Below, one piece after another: positions 16,573 to 24,783 of a stretch of DNA of 64,000 nucleotides (positions are counted from its first letter, which is position 1; every line of letters starts with the position of its first letter). Under the pieces are notes generated by a model, which ran no database searches, was not told the origin of the DNA, and saw nothing but the letters and a program-made list of their open reading frames with translations. Both the position numbers and the translations under genes were made by a program. This stretch comes from Croceimicrobium sp965656185 (GTDB taxonomy: Bacteria; Bacteroidota; Bacteroidia; Flavobacteriales; Schleiferiaceae), in assembly GCA_965656185.1 (NCBI GenBank), contig CBFHJH010000003.1:118148-182147 (forward strand). Reading direction: 5' to 3'.

Positions 16573-17647
16573 ACTCCTTCATATTTCCACCGCTCGTTCT
16601 TGGCGAGGCGGCGAGCAACAGATCGCTTACCTAGTCCAAGAACTAGCCAAGCGTGATTGGCCACAGGCCATTGCTTGTATTAAAGATGCACCTTTACATC
16701 AATGGGCCAATGACCAAGGAATTAAGGTTTATCCCTTAAAAAAACGCAGTTCCCTAGACTTCAGCTTTGCCCGAAGATTAGCAAGAATAGCGGGATCGGA
16801 TGGATATCAAATGTGGCATGCTCACGACGCTCATGCCCACGGGTTCGCCGTTTATGGACAAGCCTTTTTTGGGGCCAAGACGCAATTATTCGTATCACGC
16901 CGGGTAGACTTCCCGGTAGCTCAGTCTTGGCTTAGTAAGTTCAAATACAACTATCCAGGGGTAAAAAGGTATTTGGCAGTGAGTGATGCAATCGCTTCCA
17001 TCCTTAAAGCCTCTATTCGGTTTCCAGAACGAGTTTTTACGGTCCATTCGGCCAATGATCCCCAACGCTTCATAGCGGCCCCATCGGGGAAGTTAAGAAG
17101 CGAATTCCCTGCCTTGAAAGATCATTTTTGGGTGGGGAATATCGCCGCTTTAGTAGGTCACAAAGACCAGAAGACATTCCTGCATACCGCAGCCCATCTG
17201 CTGGAGCAATCAGACCATTACCAATTCTTCATTGCCGGTAAAGGTGAATTAGAAGCGGAATTAAAGGAATTAGCCCAACAACTGGGCATTGCCAATAAAG
17301 TAGAGTTTCTGGGCTTTCGCGAGGATGTACCTGAAATAATGAAGGACCTGGACTGTTTCTTATTCACCTCCGAAATGGAAGGGCTAGGTACTAGTGTGCT
17401 AGACGCTTTCGCCGCTAAGGTCCCGGTAGTTGCTACTCGAGCGGGTGGCATTCCCGAGATGGTGGAGCACGAAAAAACTGGTTTATTGGCCGATTGTAAA
17501 GATGCTAAAGCTCTTGCTGAAGCGGTGCAAAAGATTGAGATGGACCCAAATTTAAGCCAACAATTAATTGATCGTGCTTCGGCAAAATTAAGTCTGTTTA
17601 GCCCTGAACGAATGGCTGCAAAAACAATTGAACATTACCAAAGCTAA
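16559..17647 (+). CDS. GT4-family glycosyltransferase
   Basis: A 362-residue GT-B enzyme. It starts with GTG inside the previous gene. KLLHISTARSWRGGEQQ gives the N-terminal GG loop, and WHAHDAHAHGFAVY and VSRRVDF are acceptor-side motifs. The C-terminal donor site is EMEGLGTSVLDAFAAKVPVVATRAGGIPEMV (visible at ~275-305). It ends the glycosyltransferase block. 58 nt follow before the next gene. Confidence 0.9.
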   Translation: MNKPKLLHISTARSWRGGEQQIAYLVQELAKRDWPQAIACIKDAPLHQWANDQGIKVYPLKKRSSLDFSFARRLARIAGSDGYQMWHAHDAHAHGFAVYGQAFFGAKTQLFVSRRVDFPVAQSWLSKFKYNYPGVKRYLAVSDAIASILKASIRFPERVFTVHSANDPQRFIAAPSGKLRSEFPALKDHFWVGNIAALVGHKDQKTFLHTAAHLLEQSDHYQFFIAGKGELEAELKELAQQLGIANKVEFLGFREDVPEIMKDLDCFLFTSEMEGLGTSVLDAFAAKVPVVATRAGGIPEMVEHEKTGLLADCKDAKALAEAVQKIEMDPNLSQQLIDRASAKLSLFSPERMAAKTIEHYQS

Positions 17648-17680
17648 GCCGCTACGGTTTCCTGTTGCCAATTAAAGGCT

Positions 17681-17688
17681 TACTTTTG
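17681..17688 (+). promoter_or_regulatory. Candidate Bacteroidota -7 box (TACTTTTG)
   Basis: An exact TAnnTTTG match 17 nt before the ATG of the small membrane protein gene, in a 58-nt intergenic gap after the glycosyltransferases. A clean -33 TTG is not visible at the standard distance. Confidence 0.4.
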
Positions 17689-17705
17689 CCCCGCAAATTT
17701 CTTCC

Positions 17706-18047
17706 ATGCAGCTTTTATTTATTTCAATTATTGCCTTTACCGTATTGATGGTTCTGCTCCTTTTCTATCGCAAGATGGGACTGCAATTGCAATACCTTCA
17801 AGTTAAAGCCAAGCAAAAGCCTGAAGCCATAAGCAAGTTTTTGTTTTTTGATTGGTCTGATAAAGCATTAAGGAAGCAACGTTGGGAGGCCTTCTTGCTT
17901 TTCCCTATGTTGTATCCGGTGGAATTAGATGATGAGGATCAAGCGCTTCTGGATATTAAGTACAAAGTGAAACGCAGTCACATTGGCATCTACTTTGCCT
18001 TGATCATTTTTATCGTTCTCAGCATTTTCTCCGAAAAAGTATTCTAA
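17706..18047 (+). CDS. Small membrane protein, unknown function
   Basis: A 113-residue protein with an N-terminal TM helix (~3-22) and a C-terminal TM helix (~92-110, IGIYFALIIFIVLSIF). Between them is a charged cytoplasmic or periplasmic loop with WSDKALRKQRWEAFLLF and an acidic LDDEDQALLD. No family recognised. It sits 6 nt or more ahead of the nucleotidyltransferase gene and probably shares its transcript. Confidence 0.7.
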   Translation: MQLLFISIIAFTVLMVLLLFYRKMGLQLQYLQVKAKQKPEAISKFLFFDWSDKALRKQRWEAFLLFPMLYPVELDDEDQALLDIKYKVKRSHIGIYFALIIFIVLSIFSEKVF

Positions 18048-18065
18048 GCCTAATTGATTGTTTTG

Positions 18066-19484
18066 GTGCAGTTTCTAGACAAAGATATCTTTAAGCTTAT
18101 TGGCGCTTGCGCGGATGAATTAAACCTGGAAGCCTATGTGATAGGCGGATATGTGCGAGATCGTATTCTAAAACGCAAGGACCCTAAAGATATCGATATT
18201 GTTGCGGTAGGCAGCGGAATTGATTTGGCCGAAGCGGTAGCTAAAAAGTTAGGCGGACCGAAAGTCAATGTGTTTAAAAACTTCGGAACGGCCCAGATCA
18301 AGTATGGTGAACTGGAGCTCGAATTCGTAGGTGCTCGGAAAGAATCTTACCAACGTGATAGCAGAAAACCAATCGTAGAGGACGGCAGTAGGGAAGATGA
18401 TCAAAAAAGGCGTGATTTCACCATAAATGCCTTGGCCTTGGGCCTTAACGAAGGAAATTTCGGTGACCTGCTCGACCCTTTCCAGGGCATGGAAGATCTT
18501 CAAAATGGTATAATTCGCACCCCCTTGGATCCGGAAATTACTTTTTCAGATGATCCCTTGCGCATGATGCGAGCTATCCGTTTTGCCAGTCAATTGGACT
18601 TTTTCATCACTGAAGAATGCCTGGCTGCGATCAGCTCACAACATGAACGATTGAAGATCATAAGCATGGAGCGGATCGTGGATGAGCTTCACAAGGTCAT
18701 GGCCTCGCCTAAACCCTCCAAAGGCTTGATCCTTCTTTACCGAACGGGCTTATTGCAACATTTCTTACCCGAAGTGGTAGACTTGGCAGGAGTAGAAGAA
18801 AAAGAAGGCCAGAGCCATAAAGATAACTTTTACCACACCGCCATAGTAGTAGATAATGTCGCCGAAAGGAGTGAAAATGTCTGGTTACGGTATGCCGCCT
18901 TATTTCATGATATAGGTAAACCGCGCACCAAAAAGTTTGTGGTAGGTACCGGTTGGACCTTTCACTCCCACGAATTTATCGGTGCAAAAATGCTCCCGAA
19001 GATATTTCGACGTCTCAAGCTACCCTTGGGTGAACCGCTGCGCTACGTTAAGAAAATGGTAGAGCTTTCTTCACGTCCCCAAGCCGTTGCCGAAGATCAC
19101 GCCACCGACTCAGCTGCCCGGCGCCTATTATTCGATGCGGGAGAAGACATTGATGATCTGATGACCCTTTGCGAATCGGACCTCACCACCCGAAATGAAA
19201 AGAAAAAAAGAAGATTCCTTAAGAACTACGCTGAGGTGCGCAGTAAACTGAAGGAAGTGGAAGAAAAGGATCGCTTACGTAATTTCCAACCACCGATCGA
19301 CGGTCAGGAAATCATGAATTTATTCGAGATCAAACCTGGTCCGCAAATCGGAGTCTTGAAAACCGCGGTAAAAGATGCTATCTTAGATGGTGCGATCCAA
19401 AATGATTATAATGAAGCACTGGCCTTTATTAAAGAAAAGGCACAGGAAATTGGATTAAAATTAAGGAGCAGTAATGAGCATTAG
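18066..19484 (+). CDS. CCA-adding / poly(A) polymerase-type tRNA nucleotidyltransferase with HD domain
   Basis: A ~472-residue class II nucleotidyltransferase. AYVIGGYVRDRIL and DPKDIDIVAVG carry the GG loop and the DxD metal motif. RRDFTINALAL and DDPLRMMRAIRFASQL are the conserved head and neck. An HD hydrolase domain follows (ALFHDIGKPRT at ~280). It probably adds or repairs the tRNA 3' CCA; the tRNA in this window has no encoded CCA. The start is uncertain: GTG at 18066 gives the usual N-terminus, while a TTG at 18054 is in frame. Confidence 0.9.
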   Translation: MQFLDKDIFKLIGACADELNLEAYVIGGYVRDRILKRKDPKDIDIVAVGSGIDLAEAVAKKLGGPKVNVFKNFGTAQIKYGELELEFVGARKESYQRDSRKPIVEDGSREDDQKRRDFTINALALGLNEGNFGDLLDPFQGMEDLQNGIIRTPLDPEITFSDDPLRMMRAIRFASQLDFFITEECLAAISSQHERLKIISMERIVDELHKVMASPKPSKGLILLYRTGLLQHFLPEVVDLAGVEEKEGQSHKDNFYHTAIVVDNVAERSENVWLRYAALFHDIGKPRTKKFVVGTGWTFHSHEFIGAKMLPKIFRRLKLPLGEPLRYVKKMVELSSRPQAVAEDHATDSAARRLLFDAGEDIDDLMTLCESDLTTRNEKKKRRFLKNYAEVRSKLKEVEEKDRLRNFQPPIDGQEIMNLFEIKPGPQIGVLKTAVKDAILDGAIQNDYNEALAFIKEKAQEIGLKLRSSNEH

Positions 19485-19959
19485 TTTAAGGATAATCTTA
19501 GACCTGGAAGAGGAAGACGTTTTTCGCGATCTGTTAGTCCCGGATGATACCGATCTGCTACAATTACACGATGCCATCTTAAAGTCCTTTCAACTCGAAA
19601 GTGGCGAAATGGCCAGTTATTATCGTAGCAATGATAATTGGGAGCAAGGCGAAGAAATCCCCATGATGGCTTTCGACGATAAACAGGCGGTTATGGAAGA
19701 CTTCAGCGTTTCCGACATTTTGGGTAAAAAAGGTAGTAAGCTGCTATATCTTTACGACTTCTTAGCGATGTGGACCTTTTACGTGGAGACGATAAATGTA
19801 CTCGAAGAAGATCCTGAAGGTATTAAGGTTACTCAGATCAAAGGACAAAGACCAGCCGAGGCACCAGAAAAAAAAGAAAATGAAGGTCCATCAGACCTCT
19901 TTGGAGACCTGGACATGGACCTTGATGAATTTGATGACCTAAATGACTACGTCGACTAG
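19474..19959 (+). CDS. pRiA4b ORF3-family protein
   Basis: A 161-residue protein: LRIILDLEEEDVFRDLLVPDDTDLLQLHDAILKSF is the family's N-terminal half, and the tail (~125-161) is acidic and probably disordered. The family is sometimes labelled as an IS1096 passenger, but no transposase, terminal repeats or target duplications are visible here, and it appears to be an ordinary chromosomal gene. It overlaps the nucleotidyltransferase gene by 11 nt. Function unknown. Confidence 0.75.
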   Translation: MSISLRIILDLEEEDVFRDLLVPDDTDLLQLHDAILKSFQLESGEMASYYRSNDNWEQGEEIPMMAFDDKQAVMEDFSVSDILGKKGSKLLYLYDFLAMWTFYVETINVLEEDPEGIKVTQIKGQRPAEAPEKKENEGPSDLFGDLDMDLDEFDDLNDYVD

Positions 19960-20252
19960 CTAACTTCTACCGAGTGAATGCGATGTACCGGGATTAACAT
20001 TCCGGCCTTCAACAAAACTTTATTATCGGTAACCGCCCAAATGGTGGTGTAAACTTCTTTAAGACCTTCCCCGTCTTCAAAACGGATCAAAACCTTATGT
20101 TTTTGCAGGTTCCCTAAGCTCGTGGCTCGGTGAAGCATTCTTCGCCGCAGTTCCAAGGCTTCCCTAGTTTTCAGTATATCTTCATTGGGAAACACAAGGC
20201 GATTAAGGTCCTCCTTCGCAATTCGTGTGAAATTACGGGTATTAGTTTCCAT
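19956..20252 (-). CDS. Conserved hypothetical protein
   Basis: A 98-residue soluble basic protein. A helical N-terminus (~10-50) is followed by strands VLIRFEDGEG, TTIWAVTDNKVLLKAGMLIPVHRIHSVEV, suggesting a small beta barrel such as an Sm- or SH3-like fold. No family assigned with confidence. It converges with the pRiA4b ORF3 gene (4-nt overlap) and diverges from the ABC gene at 20306. Confidence 0.75.
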   Translation of the reverse strand: METNTRNFTRIAKEDLNRLVFPNEDILKTREALELRRRMLHRATSLGNLQKHKVLIRFEDGEGLKEVYTTIWAVTDNKVLLKAGMLIPVHRIHSVEVS

Positions 20253-20305
20253 AACATGAATATATTAGTGAGTTAATTTACGAAATTTTAGCCTAAAGTT
20301 TTAGC

Positions 20306-21196
20306 GTGCAGTCTATTTTAAAGATCAACTCACTCCATAAAAGCTACGGTCGGGTTCAGGCCTTGAAAAACCTGAATCTTAATATTCCACCCGGTTCGGT
20401 ATACGGCATACTCGGACCAAATGGCAGTGGAAAGACCACAACGCTCGGCATCGTTCTCGGAGTAACCCGTGCCGATAGCGGAACATTTCAATGGTTTGAA
20501 AACCACGATCTGGCTGCCGCAAAGCGCCGTTTAGGGGCCCTTTTGGAAACACCCAATTTTTATCCCTACATGAATGCGCTAGACAATTTGCGTTTGGTGG
20601 CTAAATTGAAGCAGATCAAAGAGCCTAATATTGAGGTGGTTTTGAAGCAAGTTAATCTTTGGGATCGAGCCCAACATAATTTTAAAACGTACTCTTTGGG
20701 TATGAAGCAACGCTTGGCCATTGCCTCTGCCCTCCTGGGTAAGCCAGAGGTTCTGGTCCTTGACGAGCCCACCAATGGCCTGGACCCGCAAGGTATTGCC
20801 GAAGTACGAACATTGATTCAGGAAATTGGGCAAGGTGGAACCACGGTAATAATTGCTAGCCACATTTTGGCTGAAGTGGAGAAAGTTTGTGATCACGTTG
20901 CCGTTTTACAAAAAGGCAGCCTTCTTTTTCAAGGCAGCACCAAAGAACTTAGTGAAAGCGAAGGCCGAGTAGAGCTGAAGGCTAATAATATGAAGGCCTT
21001 GCAAGAAGCGCTCGAGGCTTTTCCTCACAAATTAAAACTAGCAGTAGAAGCCGAACACCTTGAACTCAGCCTGAGTGAAGGACACAGCCCAGAGGAATTA
21101 AATCGCTTTTTAGTAGACCGCGGTATCTTCCTCTCCCACCTTAACTTAAAACCCCAAAGCCTCGAAGAAGGCTTCTTAAAATTGGTTAGCCCATGA
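20306..21196 (+). CDS. ABC-2 type transporter ATPase
   Basis: A 296-residue ATPase starting with GTG. Walker A GPNGSGKTT (~37-45), signature YSLGMKQRLAIA (~130-141), Walker B VLVLDEPTNGLD (~149-160), H-loop ASHIL. The extra C-terminal domain (~215-296) is usual for drug/lipid or GldA-like exporters. The stop overlaps the permease ATG (ATGA). The substrate is not evident. GldA of the gliding machinery is a relative, but no other gld gene is present, so I do not assign it. Confidence 0.9.
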   Translation: MQSILKINSLHKSYGRVQALKNLNLNIPPGSVYGILGPNGSGKTTTLGIVLGVTRADSGTFQWFENHDLAAAKRRLGALLETPNFYPYMNALDNLRLVAKLKQIKEPNIEVVLKQVNLWDRAQHNFKTYSLGMKQRLAIASALLGKPEVLVLDEPTNGLDPQGIAEVRTLIQEIGQGGTTVIIASHILAEVEKVCDHVAVLQKGSLLFQGSTKELSESEGRVELKANNMKALQEALEAFPHKLKLAVEAEHLELSLSEGHSPEELNRFLVDRGIFLSHLNLKPQSLEEGFLKLVSP

Positions 21197-22026
21197 TGCG
21201 CCTGATACAAATCGAATGGTTCAAAATTACTAAGCATCGCTTTTTCTGGATCGGCATGGGCTTGTTCGTGGCCTTCTTAGGCTTAACGCTCACCTATTTT
21301 GGCAACTTAAGTCTCTTCGGCACTGGGCAAAAGCCGGATCCCGATGAAATGAATATGGTAACCGCCATGATTCCGGCCAACCTCACCGAAGCAGGGTTTT
21401 ATAAAGTACCCTATATCTGGCAAAATACCACTTACATTGCGGGCTTCTTTAAGTTTATCCCCGCTTTCCTGATGCTCTTCTTTATGAGCATGGAATTTGA
21501 GAATCGCACCTTTCGGCAAAATGTAATCGACGGTTTATCAATCGAACAATTCTTCATATCAAAATTTAGTACAGTTTTATTTTTCGCCCTCCTATCCAGC
21601 CTCAGTCTTGGATTGATTGTAAGCTTATTGGGACTGTACCACAATGATTGGGACCTTTTGGCCTTAGGCGATCAATCGAGTTTTTTAGCCGCTTTTTTTG
21701 CCGAAGTCTTTTTCATTTTATGCCTTGCTTTTTTCATCGGTATTTTAGTTCGGCGCTCCGCGATCGCCATTATCATTATGATGATCTATTATGTGATGGA
21801 GCCGGCCTTGGGCTTTTATTTAGGGGAACCCATCAAAGAATATTTACCCACCCGCCCCTCTCGAGACCTTATTCAAGAACCTTTTAGCCGACTTTTCAAT
21901 ATTCAAAGCTTTTTAAATGTGGAAACTTTAGATAAGCTGGATTGGAAGACTTTTTCACTCAGTATCTTTTATAGTCTGGCTTTTGCCTTCTCCGGACTTT
22001 TAATTCTTAAGAAACGTGATCTATGA
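21193..22026 (+). CDS. ABC-2 type transporter permease
   Basis: A 277-residue protein with six predicted TM helices (TM1 ~15-35; TM2 ~85-105; TM3 ~120-145; TM4 ~165-190; TM5 ~190-210; TM6 ~255-270) and a periplasmic loop after TM1, the ABC-2 layout. It partners the ATPase immediately upstream. The ATG of the ion channel gene overlaps its stop, so the three genes are co-transcribed. Confidence 0.87.
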   Translation: MMRLIQIEWFKITKHRFFWIGMGLFVAFLGLTLTYFGNLSLFGTGQKPDPDEMNMVTAMIPANLTEAGFYKVPYIWQNTTYIAGFFKFIPAFLMLFFMSMEFENRTFRQNVIDGLSIEQFFISKFSTVLFFALLSSLSLGLIVSLLGLYHNDWDLLALGDQSSFLAAFFAEVFFILCLAFFIGILVRRSAIAIIIMMIYYVMEPALGFYLGEPIKEYLPTRPSRDLIQEPFSRLFNIQSFLNVETLDKLDWKTFSLSIFYSLAFAFSGLLILKKRDL

Positions 22027-22850
22027 CCGAAGCTCATCCCAAAGCTTGGAAGAATCATTGGTATCACATCATTTTCGAATCGGATACCACCGCGGGAAAG
22101 CGCTTCGACGTTGCCCTTCTGATCGCCATCCTGGCTAGCTTAGGCGTAATTATGCTCGAAAGCGTGCCGCAATTGCAAAAAGGCTTTCGTGAATGGTTTA
22201 TCATCCTAGAATGGGCCTTTACTTTACTTTTTTCGGTAGAATACATCATTCGCTTAATGATCGTAAGGCGCCCTATTTCTTATGCGCTGAGCTTTTACGG
22301 CATAATCGACTTGATCTCTATTCTCCCGACTTTCTTGGCCATAGTCCTGGGTGGTGCACAGTACTTCATCGTAATTCGCAGTTTACGCCTGCTCAGGGTC
22401 TTTCGAGTATTAAAAATGGTACGCTTCCTCGGTGAAGCTAATGTCCTATCGAGTGCCTTACACGCCTCGCGCCATAAGATCGCAGTATTTCTAATTGCGG
22501 TAGTGTGTATGACCTTTATTATGGGTACGGCCATGTACATGATCGAAGGCCCAGAACATGGTTTTACCAGCATCCCCGTGTCCATTTACTGGTGTATCGT
22601 AACCCTAACTACGGTGGGCTATGGAGATATTTCTCCCGAAACCCCTTTCGGACAATTAGTGGCCTCGGTGATCATGATCCTCGGTTACGGCATTATTGCC
22701 GTACCTACCGGCATCGTTACCTCCGAATTAAGCCGCAGCAATAGCCAAGCAGATTTAGGGCATTCTGCAACAGGTTCCTGTAAGAACTGCGGTAAGACCG
22801 GCATGAAAGAAACTGCAAAATTCTGCCAGTTCTGTGGAGAAAAACTCTAA
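22023..22850 (+). CDS. Voltage-gated-type potassium channel with C-terminal zinc ribbon
   Basis: A 275-residue 6-TM channel. S1-S3 are at ~35-115. S4 carries repeated arginines (IRSLRLLRVFRVLKMVR, ~118-134). The pore helix is followed by the K+ filter TTVGYGD (196-202) and S6 (~212-235). After S6 comes a short linker and a double-CxxC zinc ribbon (CKNCG...CQFCG, ~256-273). Channel families in bacteria often lack the ribbon, which may be a metal or redox sensor or an assembly module. It overlaps the permease by 4 nt and miaA by 17 nt. Confidence 0.9.
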   Translation: MTEAHPKAWKNHWYHIIFESDTTAGKRFDVALLIAILASLGVIMLESVPQLQKGFREWFIILEWAFTLLFSVEYIIRLMIVRRPISYALSFYGIIDLISILPTFLAIVLGGAQYFIVIRSLRLLRVFRVLKMVRFLGEANVLSSALHASRHKIAVFLIAVVCMTFIMGTAMYMIEGPEHGFTSIPVSIYWCIVTLTTVGYGDISPETPFGQLVASVIMILGYGIIAVPTGIVTSELSRSNSQADLGHSATGSCKNCGKTGMKETAKFCQFCGEKL

Positions 22851-23736
22851 AAGACTAATCTGTATCGCCGGCCCCACAGCGGTTGGAAAGACCGGTATGG
22901 CTATTAAAATTGCCCAGTCACTCGGTACTGAGATCCTTTCCTTTGATTCGCGTCAGTTCTATCGTGAACTTAAAATTGGCAGTGCGCCTCCAAGTGATGA
23001 GGAGCTCAAATTAGTGCGACATCATTTTATCATGGATCGAAGCGTGATTGACGATTTAAATGCGGCCGCTTACGCGGAAGAGGCCTTTAATCGTATTCAA
23101 GCCCTATTTGAAACTTACGACCAACTTATTATGGTGGGAGGAAGTGGTATGTACCTGCAGGCTTTGGTGGAAGGTTTCGACGACATCCCTCCGACCCCTC
23201 CAGAATTGAGAGAGGCACTAAACCAGCAAATGCAGGAAGAAGGCTTAAGCGCACTAGTCCATGAACTAAAGTTAAAGGACCCTGACTATTACGAACAAGT
23301 TGACCGGGCCAACCCGCAACGTGTTATTAGGGCACTTGAAGTAATTAGACATAGCCAAAAAACCTACAGTAGCTTTAGAAAGCGAAAAAAGAAAGAACTT
23401 CCCTTTGCGGTAGAGCAATACGCTTTAGAAGAAGATAGAGCCCAACTCTATGAGCGGATAAACCAGAGGGTAGACCTAATGATCGAAGCAGGATTAGAAG
23501 CAGAGGCGTATAGTCTTAAAGAGCATGCCATGCGTAGCAGTCTGCAAACCGTAGGCTATCGTGAGTTTTTCGCCTACTTTGAGGGAGAACTTAGCAAAGA
23601 AGCCTGCATTGAAGAAATTAAGAAAAATAGTAGGCGTTATGCCAAACGCCAATTTACCTGGTTTAGAAGAAAACCGGAGATCCGCTGGTTTCACCGCGAA
23701 GATGCAAATGGCTTATTAAATGCGATCCATGCTTAA
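22834..23736 (+). CDS. miaA: tRNA dimethylallyltransferase
   Basis: A 300-residue enzyme that transfers a dimethylallyl group to A37 of tRNAs reading UNN codons. P-loop GPTAVGKT (13-20), DSRQFYREL and GGSGMYLQALVEG are the family's substrate-binding motifs, and RRYAKRQFTWFR near the end is the tRNA-contact signature. It starts with GTG inside the ion channel gene and overlaps lpxK by 17 nt. Confidence 0.95.
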   Translation: MEKNSKRLICIAGPTAVGKTGMAIKIAQSLGTEILSFDSRQFYRELKIGSAPPSDEELKLVRHHFIMDRSVIDDLNAAAYAEEAFNRIQALFETYDQLIMVGGSGMYLQALVEGFDDIPPTPPELREALNQQMQEEGLSALVHELKLKDPDYYEQVDRANPQRVIRALEVIRHSQKTYSSFRKRKKKELPFAVEQYALEEDRAQLYERINQRVDLMIEAGLEAEAYSLKEHAMRSSLQTVGYREFFAYFEGELSKEACIEEIKKNSRRYAKRQFTWFRRKPEIRWFHREDANGLLNAIHA

Positions 23737-24751
23737 ATTATTTTCTTTCCTTCTTTGGCCATTCGCTGTACTATACCAATTGCTAACTCATATTCGTAAT
23801 TGGGCCTTCGATCGCGGTGTACTAAAGAGCTACCATTCCAAAATACCCAGTATCATTATTGGCAATCTAAGCGTGGGCGGAACCGGTAAAACCCCGATGA
23901 TAGAATTCCTTCTTCGTTTGAAGTTGACCAAAAAGCCAGCGGTGATCAGCCGAGGTTATGGTCGGAGTTCAAAAGGTTTATTAATGGTCGATCCCGAAGG
24001 GAATTCCCAGCAGTACGGCGATGAAAGTTTGCAGATTGCCAAGAAATTTCCGCAGGCTAAATTATGGGTAAGCGAAAAGCGCGCCCTTGGAGCCAAAGCA
24101 GCAGAAGCGGCAAACTGTGACCTCATTCTTTACGATGATGCTTTTCAACATCGTTACGTAAAAGGTGATTTCCAGATCATGCTTTCTAGTTATCACGATC
24201 CTTTTTATGAAGATTGGATCTTACCGATGGGCCGGCTTCGCGAGGCACGCCAGGGTGCCGAAAGAGCTGACGCCATAATTATCACTAAATGTCCAGATCT
24301 ATCTGAAGGAGAAAAGGCCGAAATTAAAAGACAATGCAAAGGCTACAGCAAGGCGGACGTTTATTTTGCTCGCCTTAGCTATGAAGCTTGCTGTAATCGC
24401 TTCGGCGAAAGCCTAAACAAAGAAGCGATCGAAGTAATTACCGGTATCGCCCGCGTGGAGCCTATGTTGATGGAATTGGAGAAGGATCATGTTATTTTAA
24501 AGCATTGGGCCTTTAGCGATCACCATAACTTTAGTCGGGAAGATCTAGATTCGATTTGGGCCAAAGATCCTACGGACGAGAAAACTTGGGTATGCAGTGA
24601 AAAGGATTATGTAAAACTTAGTCTCCTTTTTGAGGCTGCGGGCAAATTGAAGCGGCTTTATTATTTACCGGTGGCACATCAATTTTCTGATCAGGACGCG
24701 GCCGCTTTGAAAAGGCAGGTAGAAGGCAAGATTTCAGCCCAAAAGGATTAG
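23720..24751 (+). CDS. lpxK: Tetraacyldisaccharide 4'-kinase
   Basis: A 343-residue inner-membrane-associated kinase that phosphorylates the lipid A disaccharide. An N-terminal hydrophobic helix (~5-22) is followed by the P-loop NLSVGGTGKTP (~48-58), SRGYGR and the DDAFQHR motif (~134-140). The start may be the ATG at 23720 or the one three codons downstream (23729). It overlaps miaA. It shows that the organism makes lipid A. Confidence 0.95.
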   Translation: MRSMLKLFSFLLWPFAVLYQLLTHIRNWAFDRGVLKSYHSKIPSIIIGNLSVGGTGKTPMIEFLLRLKLTKKPAVISRGYGRSSKGLLMVDPEGNSQQYGDESLQIAKKFPQAKLWVSEKRALGAKAAEAANCDLILYDDAFQHRYVKGDFQIMLSSYHDPFYEDWILPMGRLREARQGAERADAIIITKCPDLSEGEKAEIKRQCKGYSKADVYFARLSYEACCNRFGESLNKEAIEVITGIARVEPMLMELEKDHVILKHWAFSDHHNFSREDLDSIWAKDPTDEKTWVCSEKDYVKLSLLFEAAGKLKRLYYLPVAHQFSDQDAAALKRQVEGKISAQKD

Positions 24752-24783
24752 AGATAGCCAATTTCATTTCGCATCTTTGCAAG

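Noticed and set aside
19474..19959. IS1096/pRiA4b family label could indicate a mobile element
   Set aside because: No transposase, terminal inverted repeats or target-site duplications are visible, and the gene overlaps a housekeeping nucleotidyltransferase gene.
20306..22026. GldA/gliding-motility transporter
   Set aside because: Only general ABC-2 motifs are present and no other gld gene is nearby, so the specific name is not supported.
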